64,000 bases of DNA from Amphirosellinia nigrospora (Eukaryota; Ascomycota; Sordariomycetes; Xylariales; Xylariaceae): assembly GCA_004123355.1 (NCBI GenBank), contig SCHM01000002.1:8529569-8593568 (forward strand), given 5' to 3'. A program made the position numbers and the translations under genes. Below, piece after piece: positions 50,603-62,509 of the stretch. Under the pieces are notes generated by a model that worked only from the letters and a program-made list of their open reading frames with translations, did not search any database and was not told where the DNA came from. The first letter of the stretch is position 1. Every line of letters starts with the position of its first letter.

Positions 50603-53600
50603 TAATCGCCCATGATTCGCACAACACATTAATTGTAGCGTATCTACATGATGCCCACCTTTTCTGAACGTCCTACCTACATCGGCTAGCGAGAAGGCAT
50701 CGCCACTGGAATTGGAGACCGTGATACGGCGGTGCAATTCCGCTGTTTCTACACTATAGCCTCGTTGACAAATGAATCATCATTGACCCGTCCGCTGTGA
50801 TTTCTCCCATGCTCCTGTTCCTCCTCCTCTTTCGATACGGGAGAAAACAAGCGAGACGTTGACAGGCTATTGCCGACATGCCCAAGCTAAGTAGTCTAGA
50901 CGCCTGCGTCCTGTGACTCAAATAGGCAAACATGAGCCGTTGGCGTCACGGTAGTTTCGGCCCCACGAGGAACATATTGGACTATGACCTCGTGGTTGAC
51001 TGGCATTACTGTCGCCCGTGGTGTGGGATATCACTAGATAGGCGCGACGGCCTTTCCCCCCCGGTGTATGTGGCTGCACTGCATCACCCATCGTCACGCC
51101 GACGGACACTGCCCTCAACCTGGATCTCCACGTGTTCGTCTGTTCCTCGCGTATGCTTTCGCTGCCCTCCTTCTTTTTCTGTCGTCGGTGGGCTCTGGGC
51201 CCTAGGGTCCTTTTTTTTTGGGCAGTTCTGTCGAATGTACGTTGCCACACGCCTTACATGGTACCTACTTTGAGGCCGCCTTCTAGACCACCTCCTTCTG
51301 TGCATGTCGGGGAAGTAAGATGGAGAAAGAATAGTGCCGATGTAAGTTGCTTTGCTTTACTTTCTTCTGTCAGCCCCCTTTCTCGCCGAATGGCCAAGAG
51401 GGGCATATATGTATGACGATGAAGGACTTGATATCAATCGATCTCGATCGGTGAAGACTGACTTTAGGCATCTACTAGTCTAGTGCCATCTGAAGGATAA
51501 CTGACCGTGGAGAGTCGATTGTTTGTACAATCCAGTAACGGCCCGGGCATGTATACTCTAATGTAGATTGTAAAAGTGATGAAGTATTCCTGTCTGAACT
51601 AGAGCCGGCTCTTAACCAATGATCGATGAAGCCACGATCTTGCTAGTTTATGATCTACTAGTCGGCGACCATAATTGAGATACGGTAGTCCGTAGATAGA
51701 TCGGCAAAGTCGTACAATACCACAGATTGCCATGAAATTAGCCATAACCAGTATGGAAAAGTATATTTCTGGCTGTATTTGATACTCATCATGACGCAGT
51801 AGCCGCGCAAAGCAGATAGCCTGGGACAACAGCCTCCCTGTGCAGTGTTAGCTTCTTAGAACTAGCAACTGATATGACTGACTGTCATCTTACATTTGAA
51901 GCATAAGGCTTAGGATAAAGACGACGATGATAGATGGTACGATATATCAAAGCCTAATAACCTAAAGTTCTTACTTATCTTAGAATATCCCCAAGTCGAG
52001 CCTTTGCTATTGAATAGCCCTTTAGTATTATGCCGACATAGTATAGGACATGTGTTTGTAACTACGGTCTTGTAGAAGTAGGCTCGTATTACAACGCTTG
52101 AACCCATTTTTACAGAAAAATCGAGTCTGTGCCCTCAAATGGGTATACTCTCTGAGGATTCTATTTTCAAGATAGCGCAACTCCTCGGATGGAGGGTAAG
52201 CTCTTTATTATAAGGATCCTGTATAATTTATACCGCCACCGCCATGTTTGATGGAATCGCGATATTTTCTACTGGTGAGGGCCGCTTATGAATCTATGAG
52301 GAGTCCTGCCAGACCACTAGCGTTCCTCCTTGACCAAGTACAATATCAATATTATCACAGCTTTACTATATCAGCGAAGAACCCAGGCAAATATTTGCTC
52401 TTTATAATTTCCCAACCTGAAAATTACATCAATACAGTTGGCCGTAGATATTGATCTAGGAGTTAAGGCACACTCACGTACTCGGTACTAGAAGAGGCGC
52501 GCCTTCGTCATTATATCTTCCTACTCGAGCTCTAATACTGGTATCGGCATCACATGTTTATATAGTAGGAAACTATTACCACGCCTCCGAGGGAAAACTA
52601 GAGGACGTTGCATGTATCCAGGCCAGCCAGGAAAACACCAGCCAGGATGGACGGTGATACGTTTGACCTCATACCAAGGTGTCCTGGTATTAACACATGC
52701 ACTATGGTTTTTGGTAGCATCGAGATGTCCGCTTGCTTAACTATGAAATGCTAGTAAATGCAGCCGTGACGGTCGTTGAAACTAAGTCGCATACATCACG
52801 AGGTCTGAGACGAACAAGTAACGGCGGATTGTAATCGAATGTTTCGAAGATCGGATGATACTGGCTATCACCATTGCTTTGTCGTTAGGCTGATCGTTCC
52901 CGAGGCCCCGGGAGTTAGCACATGGGAAGGATGTCGACTGAGTAACCTATTAGCTACAATCTGCGTTGAAGAGTACGTGGTGATAGTTAAAGGATTAAGG
53001 GGCTGGTTGAGGCTGTGTCGGGCTTGAGGTTCTCCGGAAAGAAGGACACTATGCCAATTTTTATACGTACCGTTAACACCCACACCGGCCATTTCAATTA
53101 GTGTCTCGCTACTTGCGACTAACTAGCAACTACGTTAGATGGTGGTCATATCTACTCTGCGTGAAACTCGTGATGATATTGCGGTCTTGCTGCTATGTGA
53201 CATACGATAGAGCAGGCGTATAAAATCGGCTGACGGCTACGTGAAGATAACTAAACTCAAATACATAGATCAAGGTTGGCATACTATCACACGATGTGCA
53301 AGTGTGGCGATATGAGTTTTGTAAGATACCGAGTAAGCGACTTCACTGGTGAAAACAAAAGTGCAGCTCTACCAATCTCTCTGGTAAAGCAGTATTTCAA
53401 CATTAACAAACCAAGACTTCAAAGCCCCAAAACTATTTTATTCATATAGTTGATATAGTAATTAATCATTAGAGATAGGAAACAATAGAATTTCTGGAAG
53501 GCTCGTGACCCGCCAATGAGGAGAACCTACCGTGTAAGCACGATCGTGGTTCCCAAGCTCATGGTGTTGGATCTCATATGTCTGCCAGAAACTCTTACAC

Positions 53601-53869
53601 AAAAGGCCTCGGATCACTGAACCTTTTAAGATGACCAAACTATATAGATAATTGTTTACACATCAAGACATTAGATGCAAGCCGATATTCAAATTTCTTG
53701 CTTGCCTCGACAAAATCTCAACCGGAAAGAAACCAATGCATTATACCTACCTAGACGAATTTTTTTAATTAGATAGTAACTCAAAGACAATGCGTTCCTG
53801 GCATACCTCCTAGTTAGACTCATGCCAATGCTCGCCTGTCTAGCCCATATGGTCTTGCTGCTGTAGGAC

Positions 53870-56208
53870 CTACGGTAGTTCAAGAACTTCGGTGTCATGT
53901 TCCAATGCCAGGCTTTCTGCCTCAGAGCTGGATTTGTTATCGATGTTCCCCGTCTCTGCATTTTCGACAGTAATCTCGAGATCGAACGGTCGCGGTCTTT
54001 CCAAATTGAATAACTCAATAGGCGGGGCGCTCGGCGCTCTCTGCTTCTCCTCATCGTCGACAAGAATGACCACCCACACGCCCACGGCACCATTGACGCC
54101 GAGCAGCGGGTCGCGTGTACCCAACGGTTTCGGCCCGGGACGGGACTCGCACTGGAACTTGAGCTAGCGCGCCGCCCGGAAGACACCGTGGGACGCGCGA
54201 GCCATCGCACCTTGGTCGTGATGCTGTGACTATCTTTGAAGGCTTGTGAGATCGCGGCCCGCGTACTCTGTGGCCCGCCGATGCGCGACATGAACGGGGA
54301 TTGTAAGATTCCAGGGACGCGCAGTGAAGGGCTGGCGAACAGGATCCGCATGTCGGGAGATGGGCGTACGAGTAAGTAATGGTCGAGAATGCCTCGGAAG
54401 CGGGTGATAAGTGATGAGCTAGAAAGGGGAGTCAACGCCGACGACGACATGGAATTGTCCATCGGCGCTTCTGTCTCTATGGTTACCGCTTCATCTTTGG
54501 GGAGGGATTGGAGTTTGCTATTGTTGTTGTTCGTGCTTGAGCTCGAGCCGGCACTGTTCGGCTTGTCGGCGTGCGTCTCGCCTGATGCCTGGACGATTTT
54601 CAGCTCGCTGAGGGTGAACATTTCGGCGAGACTGGCGAGAACGTCTCTACTCGCGCGTGGTTCTTTGGTATCTTTCGGCTCGTTGTCAGCGGGTTCGTCC
54701 GACTGATTCTGTTTCTGTGCCACGAGTTCTCCTAAAGATGTGAGCCCGGCACATTCCTTGAGGAGCCCCGAGACATCGACCTGAGCTCCTAAAAAGTAAC
54801 GGATGTTACCGCGGTTATCGTATAGAGGCGTGATCATGAGTAAGTTCATGAAAACGGAACCATCCCGTCTGTAATTTAGCAGAGGCTCGCAGTGTTCTTT
54901 ACCGACAACGAGCATCTCTCTTAGCCTGTGAACACTGTGTTGATTGGTCCTGGGGCCCTGAAGAAAGCGGCAGTTGCGCCCCAGGGCAAACCTCCGCCCA
55001 TACTGGGTAGCTCTATGAAATTCTGATCTTATGTGTTAGTGCGTCGGCTCTATATATCGGCGGTGGTAACAATACCTTCACTAGCGAATACTATCGGGTT
55101 ATCGTCCCTGGAAGGGTCCGTTAAGCAGAAAACCTCGGCCAGCCCCTCAGATAGGTCACGTAAGTTGGGTGGTAGAGTGTTCGTAATTCGCTGTTTGATC
55201 GTTAGGCTCACGATCCGAGTCCACACATGAGTGACATAAGCTGGCAGCTCTTCTTGTGCTAGCACCCCAAAAGCCTCGTTAGCTCTGCCCACTAGCGACT
55301 TGCTGATGGCCTCGATAAGAGGAAGTTCGCTCGACGGAGTTCTGTTGACACGAGCAAGCTCTTCTATGATGGCATTGGCATAGCCGATCGCTTTTGATGC
55401 TTTTACCAAATTCAGGTAGTAGTTCAAGAGAGGCACTGATTCTGGTTTTAGGGCGTAGAGAAAGTCCGTAAACTTCTGCATGTGCTTTGGGTCCTCGAAG
55501 ATGATTCTGAGGTGCTCGGCAGATAAGAGCAACTCTGACTTCACTTCTACAGAGTATTGAGGCTCAGTCACTTCCGGTGGAGCGACTAAATCAAAGGACG
55601 CTGGGTCGATCTCTTCCGCAATGAGTGGCTTAAGCCCGTCATGATCTGCCAGGTTAACACTTTGGAGGGCTGGCAGCTGACCCCCGGTGTTGTAGCGATG
55701 GAAGAAGTCGAGTTGGCTGGTGACTGTGTTGACCGGGTCGGATGGCTTTTGGGCGATGGCGATGATACAGTCTCATCGTGTGTGCTGACGAAACCTGCCT
55801 GACAAGCCACCCACTGAGCTGCCGCTGAAGAAGCCTCGGCTTGTTTTCGCGAACATCTATGTCTGATCAATACTATGATGCATCATTCAGTTGGTGTTAT
55901 TCTACTCATGCCACGTACCTTGCCTGCTCGTTACCCTCGATCAAAGGGGGTTTGGGAAAGCTGGCTGCTTTCAATAACGCATTGACCGTATGAGTAGGTA
56001 GGGATACTAGTATCTCAGGCCTTTCTCTGTCATCTTCGTCCGATGATACCTTAGCAGGCTTAATGGACAGGTCAAGCCTATCCGATCTACTTTGGGCATC
56101 GGAATGTCGTCTCTGCGGCGGTTGAAGTAGCCTCGGTCCCTGTGATATTGCATTGGCTATGTCGTTATTACTAGCCACTGATATTCGTGAGCGATCTGCT
56201 TCTGTCAT
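53870..56208 (-). CDS. RGS-LOV blue-light receptor (BcLOV4-like, about 741 aa)
   Basis: Three exons: 55,919-56,208, 55,076-55,856 and 53,870-55,022, with introns of 62 and 53 nt. Two single bases appear lost in runs of three (plus-strand GGG at 55,735-55,737 and 54,108-54,110); with both restored the sum is divisible by three. Order: disordered N-terminus; RGS domain (about residues 200-330, with LRIIFEDPKHMQKFTDFLYA and LNYYLNLVKASKAIGYANAI); LOV domain (about 340-450) with EEFHRATQYG, the flavin-adduct motif GRNCRFLQGP (Cys about 375), LNYRRDGSVFMNLLMITPLYDN and IRYFLGAQVDVSGL; a Ser/Asn-rich linker; and a C-terminal region with RFRGILDHYLLVRPSPDMRI. This is the arrangement of Botrytis BcLOV4, in which blue light drives binding to the inner plasma membrane. 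The photoactive Cys is intact, so light sensing is expected; any G-protein action is inferred from the RGS fold. Confidence 0.93.
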
Positions 56209-59174
56209 TCTATTCTCCGGTGTTGGCGCTTCTCCTGGCTTGAGTAACTCACTGGTATCAGACCTTAATCTATCCTGACACCACGTTAAACTGAAACCCC
56301 TATAAAATTGTCTACTGTCGATGGCTGTAGATTTGCTTGGCTTTCGTTTGAAGGCAAATCAAAGTGAATAAGGAAAATTCGCAAATAGAGCGAAGAATCT
56401 AGGTCATCCCATCCTATCCTAGACCTGTCAAATCAGACAGCTACCGCTGTGCATAGGGACACATAGTTTCGGATGGCCTATTCAGCTAACAGAGAAACGA
56501 ACTCGGGTGATCGAGAGCACACTCAAAACTAGGCGTATATGCAGCCTTTTGCCTCGCTAGCCCAAGGGCTCCTGCATCTCCTGCAGAATGCGCTGAACGA
56601 CATGCCTTGGCACACCCCCATGGTTTCTGGGATAGTTCATCCTCAGACATTAAGCTTTATCGTGGAGACAAATGCTCCTAGGGGATGCCGATCAATGAGC
56701 TCCCAGGTGAAAAAAAAGACATGGAAGACATCTAGTAAGTCAAATGTGGGAGAGACGACGTGACAACTCTCGACCGGATGAAAGTGAGGTATTCGTAAGT
56801 TCAAGGTGGGATGGATGAGGTGGTAACGAAGTTTCATGATAATACGAGAACGCTTATGAGGGTGCTTGCGATGATGCCCTCGGACATAACGTGCGTGACT
56901 TATCCTGGATTATGTCTATCATGCTGTCTGAGTCGGTCCGAGTCCTAAAAATGTGCCAAGACTGGCAAGGCTTTTCTCGTATGTATGCATTGGGCCAAAT
57001 AAACAAGCTTCGCTATAATTCTTCAAAACTTACTTAACAAGGCATTTGAGATTTAGCTAATACTATTATAATCACATAAGGTTGATTTCGCAGTGTAGAT
57101 CCCCATGTTTCCAAAGACTATTACATGTGACTCTTACGCACCTATTTTCAAACTGGAACAGGACATCATCTACCTTGTAAGGGAGTGTGTACTGTATGCT
57201 GTGCTTTGGTTTGGTTGTTAGATACTGGTCTGCGGCGTATCTGAAAGTGATTCGGCAGCTTTGATCGATCTGGAACATACAATATGGCACATTCGCAAAT
57301 AGTAAATCAGTATGCTTCACAGTCGTTGGTCATTGCAAGATAAATCGGAGTCGAGTGTGACCAGGTTCACGTCGGGTTACGCCAAGACTATTTGACGCGC
57401 GCCGAAAGCTCCTGTCCTATCGTGTCGAGATCTGGTGGGCGACCCAAACGCCGACCGCCTGTTAAGGGACCTGACGGACAACCAATCGGAAAATTGCCTG
57501 GCGCGTCTCCCCGGAAGTGGTCAGGGAAAATAAACAACCGAGCGAGCACGCGCAGCTACCCAATACCACGCAGGTGGCTCACCGATGCGAAACTAGCTCG
57601 AACCGTCGCTGATCTGTCCATTCGATAGGTCCGTAACGGTCTGCTGTGCGTGGGGTGTCGCGTTTTCGAGGGCTCCATCAATCAATAGTATACATATACG
57701 TATCTGCACTATCGTACAACATGGTTTTTTGTTATGTTTTGATTCTGCGAAGCAAGCCTAGGGCGCCTATGGTGTCTAGGGTGCGCGAGAGGGGCCGCAA
57801 ATTCGGCCCGCGCAGTCCCCTAAACACCTAAACACAGAGAACCCCAGCGCCAATGATAGGCTATTGTGGCCCATGTGTTGTTGTTTTGTTATTGTTGTCT
57901 GTCTGGTCAGACATCGCTGCCCCTTGGGTAATTGAGGCCAGCCTCGACAATAACAACAACATGGCGTCGATGTTATCGTGAGTTGACATCCCTTTATGAA
58001 GCGTGTTTACATGGCATCCAGCCACCTGAGAGCATGTATCAATCATGCCTAGCAAACACCTGATGAATGACAGATGATAGGACAACTGCTGGTATAGATT
58101 TATATAATCAAATCAGTGTGATATGGTATGATGTTACACGGGTAGTTATTTGTAAAGCTAAGTGAACAAAGATATTGGGGCGTTGGGTGTCAAGGTCACA
58201 GTTCCGCGTCCGGAAACGAAGAGGGATGGGTGGGACGTGAGGAGAGGGGGGTTTGGGCTGTGTCCACTGTGGTGTTTCTGGCCGCATCGGTGCATATTTA
58301 TTGAATTGGGGTGCAGAATTTCGCGGTGATAATCGGGCATTTGCGGGTTATTCGCTAACCGCATTATCTAGCATAGATTCAGTGGATGTCGGCTGTCAAC
58401 TGGCAGTGGGCGACAACATGAACGCACCCGCAGCGGCACCTGGAGACAAATAGTAGTTGTTGCTAGCGGCGCGTCAGTAATTGCCCTCCCTCCCTAGCGC
58501 CCTGACGCAGACGCATAGGATACGCCCCCAGCCCACTCTGGCTCCCTGCTCCCCCCAATCCCAATCTCCCATGCCCCGTGTGCCCCTTGCCCTTCCAACC
58601 TCATCTACAGCAGCATGGCCGCCCGCTACCGTCTGCCAGCATCCAGCGTCCACCTCCGCCACGCTAATCTCCCAGTTCCGCTTCCGCTTGCACCACCATC
58701 ATAATAACAAACAACAACATCAGCACAGCAACAACAGGCGAGACAGCACGACCTGGTCGTCCGCAATCACTCCTCCCTTCTCTACTCTACTACTACTTCC
58801 AGACGCATTGCCGATACCGACACAGCGTTGAATTGCACACAAGACACCGAGCATTGCAACGCCAGCTCTTTGCCCACGGTTGCTTGACTCCACGATAGCA
58901 TAGCTCGCTCGACCGTCTCGAGCGCACTCATCCTCTTTGCGCATCTTTTGCCTACCAGCTCGACAGCTGAGGAGCATGCGATAGGGGGGCTAATATCACG
59001 GGGAACTCGAAGGACAGATAGGCCGACCGTTTGCGGCGCCGCATCTACCGTCTGTTCGCCTTTCACTCTTTTCGGGCTCTTGTTTTAGCTACCGCACACT
59101 AGCCTAGCTCTCGGCCTTGATTGTCGCATACATACCTAGACATAGACTCAGGACCGGTGGCGAGCGTCGTAGCC
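56209..59174. other. Intergenic between divergent genes
   Basis: Promoter sequences of the RGS-LOV gene (left) and the Cdh1 gene (right) must lie at its two ends. The right part (58,480-59,170) is C/T/A-rich and looks like a leader. Short frames at 56539-56763, 57392-57628 and 58253-58453 have no recognisable domain. I see no other gene. Confidence 0.45.
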
Positions 59175-61139
59175 ATGACGTTAGAACCACAACCTGCGCC
59201 TTCGCCAGTGCCCCTCTCGTCAAAGCGACCGGCAACCGACATCAACAACTCAATCACCCGCACGCCCTCAAGGATGGCTACTCCACCGCCGCCCGACCGC
59301 CAGCGGTTACAGGCGCGTCCGAACTTTGACGGCGGCTCTTCGAAAGGCGCTCGTCGCAACGGTCGCTATTCCTCTGGGAGGACCAACTCCATCGGCCTGG
59401 ACCCTGATGTCCTTACCCGGGCCCTTTCAAGAGAGCTCACTGCAGATAGAAGGGAAAGTGCTCCGGCTGCCAGCCCATTGGCAAGCGACGGCGGATTGAT
59501 GCCGATAGGTCAGTTGTACTCTCGTCCACATTCCTTAAAATCCCAAAAGGAGTTGAGCTTCATCTTTCACTACTACAGTTCCTTGCTGATATCCGTAGAT
59601 TTATACCTTCTCGCTCTGGGCAAGATTTAGAAGCGGGCTTTGCCCTTCTTCACGAGGAGGGCTCACCAGCTACCCCGTCACGGAAGAAGCCTACACCCCA
59701 TGGTGAACTGCATTTCCAGAAAAGTATGTTACCCGCCATTCTAAACCTCATGATGAGCGCTAACCAAGTATAGCCGAGGAGGCAAACCGCACGTTTCGCA
59801 ATGTGTTAAGAGCTGAATTGTTCGAAAACACAATACCTCAAAACACACCTCCCACGTTATCACCAGATGCTAATTACCCTGCCTCATCACATTCTACCCG
59901 TATTCATGATGCAACGAGATCACACACTCCTCCAACCAATCCTCTTCCAGCTCTCCCTTCTAGCTTTACCCCATCTACGCCACATAAGAACCTATTTACA
60001 TATATGTCCCCACGCCATCATCATGCCGCTGGCCCCCCACCCCCTCTAGGACCCCACAGAGCAGGCATGGCCCAAATCTTGATACGAGGTCAGAAATCTA
60101 CAGCTTATCGCCTGTTCGTTACGGTAGTCAACAAATGCTCCTGAGCCCCGGCGGCAGCCTCGAGCTGTGAGCAAGGTCCCATTCAAGGTTCTGGATGCCC
60201 CCGAACTAGCGGACGATTTCTACCTAAATCTAGTAGATTGGGTAGTGCTAATGTTTTAGGCGTTGGTCTGGGATCCAGTGTTTACATGTGGAACGCACAA
60301 TCGAGCCGTGTGAATAAGCTTTGCACACTCGAGGATGATACTGTCACAAGTGTATCCTGGATACAAAAAGGGACACACATTGCAATAGGCACAGGAAAAG
60401 GGTTGGTGCAAATTTGGATGCCGAAAAGACTCGGCGGTTGAGGACGATGAGCGGCCACTCAGCCCGCGTCGGTGCATTGGCGTGGAACACCCACATTCTC
60501 ACATCTGGATCACGAGATCGGTACATATTACACCGTGATGTCAGAGCCCCAGAGCAATATATGCGGAAGTTGGGGGGTCACAAACAAGAGGTTTGCGGTC
60601 TGAAGTGGAACAGCGAGGATGGACAACTCGCCAGCGGAGGTAACGACAACAAGTTAATGGTCTGGGACAAACTATCCGAAACACCTCTATGGAAATTTTC
60701 AGATCATACTGCCGCGGTAAAGGCCATTGCTTGGTCACCTCATCAACGTGGCCTGCTTGCCTCAGGTGGAGGAACGGCTGACCGACGAATCATCTTCCAC
60801 GACACTGTGAAAGGTACGGTTATTAACGAAGTTGATACCGGTAGTCAGGTGTGTAATATCTCGTGGTCCAAGAACTCGAACGAGATCGTATCAACGCACG
60901 GATACAGTCAGAACCAAATCGTGGTATGGAAGTACCCCTCTATGTCCCAAGTTGTCAGCCTCACGGGACACACTTATCGGGTGTTGTACCTAGCGATGAG
61001 CCCTGACGGTCGAACTATTGTGACGGGTGCCGGAGATGAGACATTACGATTCTGGACAGTGTTTGGCCGCCGCCCTGGTCAAAGGGAAGGCAGCGACGGT
61101 TCAGGAGGGCGGTTGGCAGACTGGGCCATCATACGATGA
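59175..61139 (+). CDS. cdh1: Cdh1/Fizzy-related activator of the anaphase-promoting complex (about 613 aa)
   Basis: WD40 co-activator that brings substrates to the APC/C ubiquitin ligase in late mitosis and G1. I chose the ATG at 59,175 (gccATGAcg). Order: a disordered, Pro-rich N-terminus; a C-box region that reads RSGQDLEAGFALLHEE after FIPS; PHGELHFQKTEEANRTFRNV; LRAELFENTIPQ; SQQMLLSPRRQPRAVSKVP; DDFYLNLVDW; then seven WD40 repeats including GSANVLGVGL, TSVSWIQKGTHIAIGTGKGL, NTHILTSGSRDR, KQEVCGLKWNSEDGQLASGG, AWSPHQRGLLASGGGTADRR and STHGYSQNQIVVWKYPS; ending in LADWAIIR, whose C-terminal Ile-Arg docks on the APC/C. Introns: 59,509-59,598 and 59,724-59,773. Frame losses: about 59,508 and 60,117 (possibly 7 bp each), 60,146-60,149 (CCCC), 60,240-60,242 (GGG) and 60,416-60,417 (GG). 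Confidence 0.93.
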
Positions 61140-62509
61140 TCAATGCCCCTCGCTCCATTCCATATCTCAGCTCCAACTGTTAAGCTACGACAACACCTCG
61201 GCTTAGTCCATGTGTTTCTATTACGACAACTCCTTCCATTTACAAACATCGAAGGTTCTTATGACTGGCAAAACATGATGATATTTCAGGACGGATTACC
61301 CGATGGTTGGTTGCATTTGCAGGGGGGCAGGGGGCGGCGTTTTTCTGTGGGGAGGTTTACATACCTCTAGATACCTCTTGGCGTGTACAAAAAGCAAGCA
61401 TTAGGCGTTCAGTTCCGTCTACTATAGATATCGGTAATGTGTTGAAGCTGTAGATTATGGCTGCATCGAATTATTTCACTCGCGCCGGTGTGAGTGGCAC
61501 TGCGATATTCAGACGATACCAGGGAACACAAAAGATGATTGACGACATATATGACTGAGATTCTTTTACGCCACAATATGCCACGATTGAGATAAAGCGA
61601 AGTTCATTTTTGCTACAGCATGTATAGTACACACGTAGTAGATATGGTCTTGGAGTAGTACCTTGGTAATATCTACGAAGACGTTGTTAAGCCCGTGTAT
61701 TTTGCCAAGACGGCTGTGCTTGCCATGGATGACGTTCCAATATGTCATCCGCTATCCGAGAGTCTCATCATATCTAAATGAGACTTGACAATATCGCATT
61801 CATATCTGAATTCGGAAGATTCGACATGATGAAATGCGCCTCACGACAACTCATCGATACGTTTTGCCATACGCATGGTATGAAATCACTCTTGGCGTCT
61901 CCCTTATCTCGTAGCATATAAACATGTTGCTCTACTACGTCAATTATAATATCCTTCTATGATCCAAGCAAGTGGCATCATAAGCCACTTATGTACGCCG
62001 TTGAAACAGCAGAATATCGAGAGTGCAGCATACAACAGGCCTGAAGATGATGGTGCAATTACCACATAAGCGTCAAACGCGTAAGGGGAGGACAGTACGT
62101 ATGGTCAGATACGTGTGATACGATTTGTGTTGGATTTATAACTTCTGAAGGCTCATCTTGATTATGTAGGTTCTTATGCAACCAATACAATAGTCCTAAT
62201 TAAAATCTAGGCATGCTCTCAGGTCAAAAGCGTATCCGAGACGCCGTGCTGTGCAGCGTCTATAATAAGCGGAAACTGGATAGGATAGGAAAGAAGAAAG
62301 GGGTATCAAAGATTCTCCAAAATACAAGAAAAGTCAAAGTAAAATCAACGCAGGCCCTCCATCAACCACCCTGAGAGCATAACCATCTAGTACCAAGCCG
62401 GCACGACAACTTCGAATTCTATCAACATCTAGGCTGTCGTCTTCCAACTTAGTTCTTTCATATTTAACCCTACAATTCTGGCGTATTTGTATGGAACAAA
62501 CGTAATCAA
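61140..62509. other. Intergenic between convergent genes
   Basis: The 3' flanks of cdh1 (plus) and the acyltransferase gene (minus) meet here. Frames 61143-61370 and 61566-61748 have no motifs. I see nothing else. Confidence 0.5.

Larger units (their letters stand above)
38145..53869. other. Very long gene-poor stretch (about 15.7 kb)
   Basis: The first kilobase is the upstream region of the zinc-finger gene, with a tandem CACTTACTCGCT-like array at 39,124-39,169. Beyond that I find no exon pair with a recognisable motif on either strand. From about 41,500 to 47,900 it is visibly A+T-rich with dense stops; from 47,900 to 51,400 composition is more balanced and includes short frames (47921-48232, 49569-49937, 50932-51273) with no domain. 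A GTGA tandem run lies at 50,582-50,602 and a CAT run at about 48,484-48,495. Repeat-induced decay of old mobile DNA is a possible explanation, but no element ends were identified. Confidence 0.45.

Noticed and set aside
53870-61139. Calling the RGS-LOV and Cdh1 genes pseudogenes because of frame breaks
   Set aside because: The catalytic and docking motifs are conserved, the breaks are mostly one-base losses in C/G runs, and the corrected lengths are divisible by three.
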